Assembly: GCA_040007395.1 (NCBI GenBank)
Contig: JBDTVG010000094.1
Location: 1-18,927 of the forward strand
Direction: 5' to 3'
Origin: DATGFK01 sp040007395
GTDB taxonomy: Bacteria; Chloroflexota; Anaerolineae; Aggregatilineales; UBA2796
Length of the DNA: 18,927 bases
This document shows positions 13,532 through 18,927 of this stretch, one piece after another. Each line of letters opens with the position of its first letter. Within the stretch, counting starts at the first letter, position 1. Position numbers and translations under genes: made by a program. Below the pieces are notes generated by a model. It was given only the letters and a program-made list of their open reading frames with translations, made no database searches and had not been told where the DNA came from.

Positions 13532-13746
13532 TAGCTCTCTCCTTGCAGATACGACGCAGCAAGTTCACGCTCACGCAGTATCGTTAACATCCGCGCAATA
13601 TCTTTGCGGACGATATTCATCTGGTTGGGGTCTTCCAACGTATTGGCGTGCCAACTCAGACGCAATCTAAACAACTCTTCACGCTTTGACTCGATCTGCT
13701 CAAGGAGAGTCGGCGTTTCGATCTCGCGAATTTCTGAAGGTTTCAT
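13531..13746 (-). CDS. rpmC: 50S ribosomal protein L29
   Basis: 71 residues forming two helices, with ESKREELFRLRLSWHANTLEDPNQMNIVRKDIARMLTILRERE across the middle. L29 lies at the exit tunnel near the SRP and trigger factor sites. The ATG overlaps the rplP stop (TGATG), and the GAGGAG in the end of rplP serves as its ribosome-binding site. Confidence 0.96.
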   Translation of the reverse strand: MKPSEIREIETPTLLEQIESKREELFRLRLSWHANTLEDPNQMNIVRKDIARMLTILRERELAASYLQGES

Positions 13747-14180
13747 CAGATATTCTCCTCACCCGTAATCGGGTCAGTTCGCTTGATGAACTTGGTCTTG
13801 ATGGGCATCTTGAAGCCTGCCAGACGAAGCGCCTGTCGTGCAGTATCCTCATCGATGCCAGCCATCTCAAACATCACGCGACCCGGCTTGACAACACAGA
13901 CCCAGTGGTCAACATTACCCTTACCTTTACCCATGCGGGTTTCGGCAGGCTTGGCGGTCACAGGCTTGTCTGGGAAAATCCGAATCCAGACGCGCCCACG
14001 ACGCTTGATATAACGGACAATGGCACGCCGGGCTGCTTCGATCTGGCGCTGGGTGATCCAAGCTGGTTCAAGAGCTTGGAGGCCAAACTCGCCAAACTGG
14101 ACATCGGCCCCGCGCAAGGCTTTGCCTGCCATGCGCCCGCGCATTTGCTTGCGGTACTTCACCCGCTTCGGCATTAACAT
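13746..14180 (-). CDS. rplP: 50S ribosomal protein L16
   Basis: 144 residues from the ATG at 14180, giving the expected MLMPKRVKYRKQMRGRM. A TTG at 14189 is in frame but overlaps the purine-rich ribosome-binding stretch and is not needed. GKALRGADVQFGEFGLQALEPAWITQRQIEAARRAI (22-57), RVWIRIFPDKPVTAKPAETRMGKGKG, and the C-terminal DTARQALRLAGFKMPIKTKFIKR are typical. L16 lines the A-site tRNA elbow contact. A small inverted repeat lies between rpsC and this gene. Confidence 0.97.
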   Translation of the reverse strand: MLMPKRVKYRKQMRGRMAGKALRGADVQFGEFGLQALEPAWITQRQIEAARRAIVRYIKRRGRVWIRIFPDKPVTAKPAETRMGKGKGNVDHWVCVVKPGRVMFEMAGIDEDTARQALRLAGFKMPIKTKFIKRTDPITGEENI

Positions 14181-14207
14181 AACGGTCAATCCTCTCGCAC
14201 AATCAGT

Positions 14208-14237
14208 TAACAGTAAACTGATCGTTGAAAACTGTTA
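14208..14237 (-). repeat. Short inverted repeat at the end of rpsC
   Basis: A 7-bp inverted repeat (14208-14214 with 14231-14237) spans the rpsC stop codon and the 45-base gap to rplP. It is AT-rich with a 16-base loop and no T run, so it is only a weak candidate for an RNA structure. Confidence 0.25.
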
Positions 14238-14906
14238 CTGGCTCACGTAAACGTCGGTTGGCTCCGGCGCTTCTTCTTCTTTTACTTTTTCGCCGCTGTA
14301 GATCCACACTTTGACACCGATCCGCCCGAAGGTGGTTAAGGCTTCCGCAGTGCCATAGTCGATCACGGAACGCAGCGTATTGCGCGGGATACGGCCTTCG
14401 ACCTGCCATTCGCGGCGGGCCATTTCTGAGCCTGCCAAACGACCACTGGCCTGAATCCTGATGCCCAGTGCGCCCTGACGCATCGCCTGAGAGATAGCCC
14501 GCTTCATAGCGCGGCTGTGACCGATGCGGCGCTCAAGCTGCCCCGATATATTCTCGGCAACCAGTTTCGCATCCAGATCCGGCTTCTCGATCTCTTCGAC
14601 TTCGATCTTGATTTTCTTGTTAGTCAGCAATTCAAGACCCTGACGGATCTTCTTGACCGCTTCACCCTTGCGCCCGATAACAATACCGGGTTTGGCGGTG
14701 AAAATCGTTACCGAAACCTGAGTTGGGTAACGCTCAACTTCGATCTTCGAGATCCCGGCACGATCAGTTTCTTTGAAGATAAAGTCGCGGATCTTGAAGT
14801 CTTCGTGTAGGTTTTCCGTATAGCGCGTGCCTTCAGCAAACCAACGCGCCTCCCACGGGCGGTTGATCTTCAGACGGAAACCAATTGGGTGTACTTTACG
14901 CCCCAT
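14235..14906 (-). CDS. rpsC: 30S ribosomal protein S3
   Basis: 223 residues. MGRKVHPIGFRLKINRPWEARWFAEG at the N-terminus, a type II KH domain whose GxxG loop is GRKG (78-81), then the C-terminal domain with GHSRAMKRAISQAMRQGALGIRIQASGRLAGSEMARREW (about 129-167) and YGTAEALTTFGRIGVKVWIY. S3 lies at the mRNA entry and contributes to the ribosomal helicase. The acidic tail (EEEAPEPTD) is ordinary. Confidence 0.97.
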   Translation of the reverse strand: MGRKVHPIGFRLKINRPWEARWFAEGTRYTENLHEDFKIRDFIFKETDRAGISKIEVERYPTQVSVTIFTAKPGIVIGRKGEAVKKIRQGLELLTNKKIKIEVEEIEKPDLDAKLVAENISGQLERRIGHSRAMKRAISQAMRQGALGIRIQASGRLAGSEMARREWQVEGRIPRNTLRSVIDYGTAEALTTFGRIGVKVWIYSGEKVKEEEAPEPTDVYVSQ

Positions 14907-14914
14907 CTTGTTGT

Positions 14915-15253
14915 TTACTCCTCGCGCTCATCGAGCACAACCGTGACATGTGCGGAACGCTTGACTCTGGGCTTATAACGGCCACGAGCGCCAGCTTTCA
15001 TCCGCTTCATTGTGATTCCTTCGTTGGCGAAGATGGTCTTAACGTACAGGTCGAGGCGGTTCAACTCATGGTTGTTTTCCGCATTCGCCACTGCCGAAGC
15101 GATCAACTTGCCGACGAACTGCGCGCCCTTGTGCGGCATGAAGCGCAGAATAGTAATGGCTTGTTCTGCATCCTTGCCGCGTACCTGATCACAGACCAGA
15201 CGGATCTTCTGGGCGCTAATGGGCAAACCGCGTGCGTGTGCTTTAACTTCCAT
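14915..15253 (-). CDS. rplV: 50S ribosomal protein L22
   Basis: 112 residues from the ATG at 15253. The frame stays open to 15334, but that part overlaps rpsS and is not L22-like. The start MEVKAHARGLPISAQKIRLVCDQVRGKDAEQA is typical, as is KLIASAVANAENNHELNRLDLYVKTIFANEG. The hairpin loop that lines the exit tunnel lies in KRMKAGARGRYKPRVKRSAHVTVVL. Its ATG lies four bases after the rpsS stop codon, and the GGAAG in the end of rpsS serves as ribosome-binding site. Confidence 0.96.
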   Translation of the reverse strand: MEVKAHARGLPISAQKIRLVCDQVRGKDAEQAITILRFMPHKGAQFVGKLIASAVANAENNHELNRLDLYVKTIFANEGITMKRMKAGARGRYKPRVKRSAHVTVVLDEREE

Positions 15254-15257
15254 GATA

Positions 15258-15548
15258 CTAAGCTTCCGCCCCGCTTTTCTTAACTTTCTTCTCCATGAGG
15301 TGTCCCCGATAGGTGCGCGTGGGGGCAAACTCACCGAGCTTGTGACCGACCATGTTTTCTGTCACGTAAATCGGTACGTGCCGCCGACCATCGTGAACTG
15401 CAATTGTGTGCCCGACCATCTGTGGGAAGATTGTCGAAGCCCGACTCCAAGTTTTGATCACGCGCTTTTCGCTTTTGGCGTTGAGCGTCTCGACCTTCTT
15501 GAGAAGTTTCGGCTCGATAAACGGGCCTTTCTTGAGTGAACGAGACAT
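15258..15548 (-). CDS. rpsS: 30S ribosomal protein S19
   Basis: 96 residues. MSRSLKKGPFIEPKLLKKVETLNA, then KTWSRASTIFPQMVGHTIAVHDGRRHVPIYVTENMVGHKLGEFAPTRTYRGH (32-83), which is almost consensus S19. It sits in the 30S head next to S13. The basic C-terminal tail is short (EKKVKKSGAEA). Confidence 0.97.
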   Translation of the reverse strand: MSRSLKKGPFIEPKLLKKVETLNAKSEKRVIKTWSRASTIFPQMVGHTIAVHDGRRHVPIYVTENMVGHKLGEFAPTRTYRGHLMEKKVKKSGAEA

Positions 15549-15568
15549 TTTAAATCCTCCGCTCGACC

Positions 15569-16402
15569 TTAACGCTTCTTGCCACGCCGACGGATGATAA
15601 ACCTATCCGTCCGCTTGTTCATACGGGTCTTCTTCCCCAGCGCTGGCTTACCCCAAGGGGTCTTCGGGCCGGGCATACCAATTGGGGAACGACCTTCACC
15701 ACCACCATGTGGATGGCTTGCCGGGTCCATTGCCGAACCGCGCACCGCAGGCCGCCAGCCCATCCAACGATACCGACCCGCCTTACCGATCTTGATGTTG
15801 CCGTGATCGGTGTTACCGACCTGACCCATCGTTGCCATGCACTCTTCGCGCACAATCCGCAGTTCACCGCTTGGCAGCCGGATCTGCGCGTATTTATCTT
15901 CACGCCCGATAAGCTGCGCCGAGACTCCCGCCGAACGTGCCAACTGACCACCGCGCCCATGCTCCAACTCGATATTGTGGATCACCGAGCCGATAGGGAT
16001 ATTACGCAGCGGCAGGGTATTGCCATTTTGCAGCGGCGCGTTGGGGCCATTTTGCAGCACATCATCGACTTGCAAGCCAAGTGGGGCAATGATGTAACGC
16101 TTCTCGCCGTCGGCATAGACCAACAACGCAATACGTGCCGAACGATTCGGATCGTATTCGATGGAGGATACCCGCGCTGGAATGTCCAGCTTGTCGCGCT
16201 TGAAGTCGATGATACGATATTGGCGTTTGTGACCACCACCACGATGGCGGACGGTGACTCGACCTGAATTGTTACGCCCAGACTTGCCACGCTTTTCGCG
16301 CAATAGCGATTTTTCAGGCGTAGACTTGGTAATCTCTTCAAAACTATGCCCAGTCATTCCCCGGCGACCGGGGGAAGTGGGCTTGTAAATCTTAACTGGC
16401 AT
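15569..16402 (-). CDS. rplB: 50S ribosomal protein L2, with altered PTC-proximal motif
   Basis: 277 residues from the ATG at 16402, giving MPVKIYKPTSPGRRGMTGH. The open frame to 16486 overlaps rplW and is not L2. The OB-fold and SH3-like domains carry GRNNSGRVTVRHRGGGHKRQYRIIDFKRDK (42-71), PLRNIPIGSVIHNIEL (131-146) and GRYRWMGWRPAVRG (209-222). L2 is needed for subunit association and peptidyl transfer. The normally near-invariant MNPVDHPHGGGEG reads MDPASHPHGGGEG here (225-237): the His equivalent to E. coli His229 is kept (His230), but the preceding Asp is Ser. The DNA supports this in frame with no ambiguity. Confidence 0.97.
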   Translation of the reverse strand: MPVKIYKPTSPGRRGMTGHSFEEITKSTPEKSLLREKRGKSGRNNSGRVTVRHRGGGHKRQYRIIDFKRDKLDIPARVSSIEYDPNRSARIALLVYADGEKRYIIAPLGLQVDDVLQNGPNAPLQNGNTLPLRNIPIGSVIHNIELEHGRGGQLARSAGVSAQLIGREDKYAQIRLPSGELRIVREECMATMGQVGNTDHGNIKIGKAGRYRWMGWRPAVRGSAMDPASHPHGGGEGRSPIGMPGPKTPWGKPALGKKTRMNKRTDRFIIRRRGKKR

Positions 16403-16425
16403 CGTCTTGTGTCCTTTTTCGCCCG

Positions 16426-16719
16426 CTACACATTGAACAGCGAGATCGTCTGCCCTTTGGGCAGCGTAACGATGGCTTTCTTCCACTCAGTCGAGCGGAC
16501 ATAAGCCTTGCGACCGCGCTTGCCCCGCTTGAGTGGCATGATCAGCGTTGCGACTTTGATCACGTCCACGTCGAAGATAGACTCAACGGCCTCTTTGATC
16601 TGAATCTTGTTGGCCTTGAGGTCTACTTCAAAAACAAACTGGTTCAGTTCGCCCGCCATGATGTTGGATTTCTCGGTGATCACGGGGCGCTTGATAATAT
16701 CGTACAGATGCAGTGCCAT
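16426..16719 (-). CDS. rplW: 50S ribosomal protein L23
   Basis: 97 residues. LYDIIKRPVITEKSNIMAGELNQFVFEVDLKANKIQIKEAVESIFDVDVIKV (5-56) is typical, followed by a basic loop (KRGKRGRKAYVR) that enters the exit tunnel and the usual WKKAIVTLPKGQTISLF end. L23 docks trigger factor and SRP. The ATG lies three bases after the rplD stop, with AAGGAG in the end of rplD as ribosome-binding site. Confidence 0.97.
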   Translation of the reverse strand: MALHLYDIIKRPVITEKSNIMAGELNQFVFEVDLKANKIQIKEAVESIFDVDVIKVATLIMPLKRGKRGRKAYVRSTEWKKAIVTLPKGQTISLFNV

Positions 16720-16722
16720 GAT

Positions 16723-17361
16723 TTACTCCTTCACCCTGTCCTTGCTCAGAAGGCTCTTGATCACGTCCAAAGCTGCCAAGGGGATGATCACATGGTCATA
16801 GTTGAGCAGGTCACGGACGTTGAGGTATTGCGCGTGCAGCCACTTGGCATCCGGTAAGTTACGCAAGCCGGCTTCAACGGCTTCGTTGCGTTCCGGTAGC
16901 AGCACTAGTACCTTCGACTCGCCGACGAGTACTCCCAACAAGCTAGCCATGACCTTTGTCTTGGGGGTGTCGATGGTCATCTCGTTGACAAAAACAAGCT
17001 GCTCATCGCGTAGCAGCGCCGAAAGCGCACTCCGCAATGCCGCATGGCGCATCTTCTGAGGCATGTGCTTTGTATACTTATGCGGGATCGGGCCGTGTGC
17101 GCGACCACCACCGACGAAGATCGGGGCGTTGCGGCTGCCGTGACGGGCGCGGCCTGTACCTTTTTGGCGGTACCACTTGGCGTGTGTACGGTTGATCTCG
17201 CCACGCCGTTTGGTCTTGTGCGTGCCTAGTCGGGCATTTGCCTGCTGCATCACAACATACTGGTGCATTAGGCCAATGTTGATCTTGGCTTCAAAAATAT
17301 CGGCTGGGAGTTCGACGTTCGAAACTTCGTCGCCAGCCAGGTTCCGTACTGGAACTTTCAT
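16723..17361 (-). CDS. rplD: 50S ribosomal protein L4
   Basis: 212 residues. VELPADIFEAKINIGLMHQYVVMQQANARLGTHKTKRRGEI (16-56), then the tunnel loop KWYRQKGTGRARHGSRNAPIFVGGGRAHGP (62-91), and the C-terminal globular part ending LAALDVIKSLLSKDRV. L4 lines the exit tunnel and in E. coli represses the S10 operon through its leader. AGGAG lies nine bases before the ATG. Confidence 0.97.
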   Translation of the reverse strand: MKVPVRNLAGDEVSNVELPADIFEAKINIGLMHQYVVMQQANARLGTHKTKRRGEINRTHAKWYRQKGTGRARHGSRNAPIFVGGGRAHGPIPHKYTKHMPQKMRHAALRSALSALLRDEQLVFVNEMTIDTPKTKVMASLLGVLVGESKVLVLLPERNEAVEAGLRNLPDAKWLHAQYLNVRDLLNYDHVIIPLAALDVIKSLLSKDRVKE

Positions 17362-17379
17362 GATTCAATACTCCTATGG

Positions 17380-18009
17380 CTAGCGAACTTTAACGGACGC
17401 TTTGATGATGACAACGCCACCCTTGGCACCCGGCACCGCGCCCTTAACCGCTAGCAGATGATTCTCCGCGTCCACGACCATAATCTCAAGATTCTGGGTG
17501 GTTACGCGGTCATTGCCCATGCGGCCCGAACGACGAGTACCCTTCTTGACGCGACCGGGGGTCGAGCCGGAACCGCTGGAACCCGGTGCGCGGGTACGGT
17601 CAGAAGCACCGTGTGTGGTTGGCTGGCGGTTGAAGTTGTGACGCTTAATCGTTCCAGCAAAGCCACGACCTTTGCTTGTCCCGACTACGTCCACCCGATC
17701 CCCCGCCGTGAAGACTTCAACAGTTAAGCGCTGGCCTTCTTGAACATCCGGCTGCTTAACACGAAATTCGCGCAAGTAGCGCACTGTAGGCAAGTTCCGA
17801 CGTTGCAGATGTCCACGAGCGCCACCGGGCAGCTTTTCGGGGGCAACCTCTTCAAACCCCAATTGGACTGCCGTATAGCCTTCGCGCTCTGCTGTACGAA
17901 CTTGCGTTACAAAGCAGGGGCCAGCTTTGATCACGGTGACAGGCGTTACCTTGCCATCTGCGTCAAAGACTTGGCTCATGCCTACTTTCTTTCCAATAAT
18001 ACCCTTCAT
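17380..18009 (-). CDS. rplC: 50S ribosomal protein L3
   Basis: 209 residues from the ATG at 18009, with GGAGG five bases upstream, giving MKGIIGKKVGMSQVFDADGK. The longer frame to 18039 is not used. VDVVGTSKGRGFAGTIKRHNFNRQPTTHGASD lies at about 108-139, followed by the APGSSGSGSTPGRVKKGTRRSGRMG loop that reaches towards the peptidyl transferase centre, and the VLEI-type strand here NLEIMVVD. A 129-base gap with a T-run hairpin lies before it. Confidence 0.97.
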   Translation of the reverse strand: MKGIIGKKVGMSQVFDADGKVTPVTVIKAGPCFVTQVRTAEREGYTAVQLGFEEVAPEKLPGGARGHLQRRNLPTVRYLREFRVKQPDVQEGQRLTVEVFTAGDRVDVVGTSKGRGFAGTIKRHNFNRQPTTHGASDRTRAPGSSGSGSTPGRVKKGTRRSGRMGNDRVTTQNLEIMVVDAENHLLAVKGAVPGAKGGVVIIKASVKVR

Positions 18010-18033
18010 AAAAACCTCCGAGGGACTGTTTCC

Positions 18034-18057
18034 GAACACTCAACTGGAATTGTGTTC
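18034..18057 (-). repeat. Inverted repeat in the rpsJ-rplC gap
   Basis: A perfect 6-bp repeat GAACAC/GTGTTC (18034-18039 with 18052-18057) with a 12-base loop sits about 25 bases upstream of the rplC start. It could form part of a leader structure. The pairing is short, so chance is a real alternative. Confidence 0.25.
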
Positions 18058-18076
18058 TTTACATCATCCCGTTCCG

Positions 18077-18100
18077 AAAAAAAACTGGTTTAATGAAACC
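18077..18100 (-). terminator. Weak hairpin with T8 run after rpsJ
   Basis: On the minus strand a 5-bp stem GGTTT/AAACC with a 4-base loop (18087-18100) is followed two bases later by eight T (18077-18084). It lies about 40 bases after the rpsJ stop. The T run is the best in the cluster but the stem is weak, so partial termination or attenuation is the most that can be claimed. Confidence 0.4.
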
Positions 18101-18138
18101 CCATTGCCCGCGATCCCACGATCCAAATCGAAACTGAC

Positions 18139-18447
18139 CTAGATCTTGATCTCGATGTCCACACCCGCTGGCAAGTTCAGCCGCATGAGTGTGTCGATTG
18201 TCTTGTTGTCCGGGTCAAGGACATCGATCAGCCGCTTGTGCGTGCGGATCTCAAAGTGCTCCTGCGAATTCTTGTCAATGAATGGCGAGCGCTTGACCGT
18301 AAAACGCTCGATACGGGTTGGCAGCGGCACTGGCCCGACAACATGAGCGCCCGTGCGCTCCGCAGTCTCGACAATACGCTGGGCTGACTGATCCAAAACG
18401 CGGTGATCATAAGCCTTCAGCCGGATACGAATCTTATGTTTAGCCAT
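18139..18447 (-). CDS. rpsJ: 30S ribosomal protein S10 (NusE)
   Basis: 102 residues from the ATG at 18447, giving MAKHKIRIRLKAYDHRVLDQSAQRIVETA. A TTG four codons up is in frame but lies within the GAGGGA ribosome-binding region. PVPLPTRIERFTVKRSPFIDKNSQEHFEIRTHKRLIDV (38-75) is diagnostic. S10 serves both in the 30S head and, as NusE, in antitermination with NusB. It heads the S10 group and follows tuf across a 91-base gap with a strong hairpin. Confidence 0.97.
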   Translation of the reverse strand: MAKHKIRIRLKAYDHRVLDQSAQRIVETAERTGAHVVGPVPLPTRIERFTVKRSPFIDKNSQEHFEIRTHKRLIDVLDPDNKTIDTLMRLNLPAGVDIEIKI

Positions 18448-18483
18448 CAAATCCCTCAATTAGTATTCAGAAACTTTAGACAG

Positions 18484-18519
18484 TCAGAGGCCAGATACGG
18501 CGAGTATACTGGCCTCTGA
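18484..18519 (-). terminator. Strong hairpin between tuf and rpsJ
   Basis: A perfect 11-bp inverted repeat (18484-18494 with 18509-18519) has an inner 4-bp stem (18495-18498 with 18504-18507, one bulged base) and a 5-base loop. It starts 19 bases after the tuf stop. No T run follows on the minus strand, so it may be an attenuator, an RNase processing site or the leader of the S10 group rather than a plain terminator. Confidence 0.55.
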
Positions 18520-18538
18520 AAGGCTAGTGTTAGCTGTT

Positions 18539-18927
18539 TTAGTCCAGAATTTCGGTAATGATACCCGCGCCAACGGTCAGACCGCCCTCGCGGATGGCGA
18601 ACTTGGAACCCTTCTCCAACGCGACGGGCATGTGCAATTCAACGCTCATGCTCACGTCGTCACCCGGCATGACCATCTCCACGCCTTCGGGCAGTTCGAT
18701 TCGTCCGGTTACGTCCATCGTGCGGATGTAGAACTGCGGCTGATAACCACTCAGGAACGCTTTGTGCCGTCCGCCTTCGTCTTTGCGCAGTACGTACACT
18801 TGGCACTGGAACTTCTTGTGCGGCTTGATCGACCCCGGCTTGGCGAGCACCATACCACGCTGTACTTCTTCACGCTGCGTGCCGCGCAGCAGAATGCCTG
18901 CATTGTCGCCTGCAACCGCAGCATCCA
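18539..18927 (-). CDS. tuf: Elongation factor Tu, C-terminal part (cut by the right edge)
   Basis: The last 128 residues are present; the frame is open to the right edge, beginning DAAVAGDNAGILLRGTQREEVQRGMVL, so the GTPase domain and part of domain 2 lie outside the window. Domain 3 follows: GSIKPHKKFQCQVYVLRKDEGGRHKAF, SGYQPQFYIRTMDVTG, then VMPGDDVSMSVELHMPVALEKGSKFAIREGGLTVGAGIITEILD, near consensus EF-Tu to its last residue. EF-Tu delivers aminoacyl-tRNA to the ribosome. tuf directly before rpsJ is the common str-S10 junction. Confidence 0.97.
   Translation of the reverse strand, partial: DAAVAGDNAGILLRGTQREEVQRGMVLAKPGSIKPHKKFQCQVYVLRKDEGGRHKAFLSGYQPQFYIRTMDVTGRIELPEGVEMVMPGDDVSMSVELHMPVALEKGSKFAIREGGLTVGAGIITEILD

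Noticed and set aside
15254..15334. N-terminal extension of rplV overlapping rpsS
   Set aside because: The extension is the rpsS 3' end read in another frame. The L22 family start is at 15253.
15707..16267. Plus-strand open frame of 186 codons opposite rplB
   Set aside because: Shadow of L2, with no independent support.
1..18927. tRNA or rRNA genes, CRISPR arrays, insertion sequences, attachment sites
   Set aside because: None seen: no cloverleaf-like sequence, no spaced repeats, no transposase frames and no paired direct repeats at gene ends.

Overview
The window is almost entirely one long, leftward-transcribed (minus strand) block of ribosomal protein and housekeeping genes: the str-end/S10/spc/alpha superoperon of a bacterium. 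Reading in the direction of transcription (right to left) the order is tuf (cut by the right edge), rpsJ, rplC, rplD, rplW, rplB, rpsS, rplV, rpsC, rplP, rpmC, rpsQ, rplN, rplX, rplE, rpsN, rpsH, rplF, rplR, rpsE, rpmD, rplO, secY, adk, map, rpsM, rpsK, rpsD, rpoA, rplQ, truA, rplM, rpsI. The block ends at a good intrinsic terminator (951-982). Base composition is moderate (somewhat above half GC by eye). The zinc-type S4, S14 and L24, rpsD inside the alpha cluster and the truA-rplM-rpsI tail point to a non-proteobacterial lineage. My best guess is Chloroflexota (Anaerolineae-like), but that is inference from gene order and protein flavour, not a search.

The left 950 bases hold two plus-strand genes convergent with the operon: a TIR-domain protein whose frame is open through the left edge, and a small DUF2809-like membrane protein whose start codon overlaps the TIR stop. 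They share the terminator hairpin with rpsI.

Most genes in the big block are tightly packed, with overlapping stop/start codons (TAATG, TGATG, ATGA) at several junctions. A minority of junctions open to 60-175 bases, and nearly all of these carry an inverted repeat: tuf-rpsJ, rpsJ-rplC, rplR-rpsE, rplO-secY, rpsM-rpsK, rpsK-rpsD, rpsD-rpoA and rpoA-rplQ. The rpsM-rpsK gap combines a hairpin just after rpsM with an extended -10 promoter candidate, so rpsK onward may be a separately initiated unit.

The window looks like core genome rather than a new system. What deserves a second look is mostly variation in very conserved parts: an S14 with a stretched and altered zinc knuckle (C-x10-C-x12-C-x2-H), an L2 whose near-universal MNPVDHPHGG segment reads MDPASHPHGG, absence of infA and rpmJ between map and rpsM, a truA whose conserved first strand lies upstream of any ATG/GTG/TTG, and an rpsD that very likely starts at TTG. 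Several starts below have been moved from the longest open frame to the codon supported by family alignment and Shine-Dalgarno spacing (rpsJ, rplC, rplB, rplV, rplP, rpsD, rplQ, rplM).
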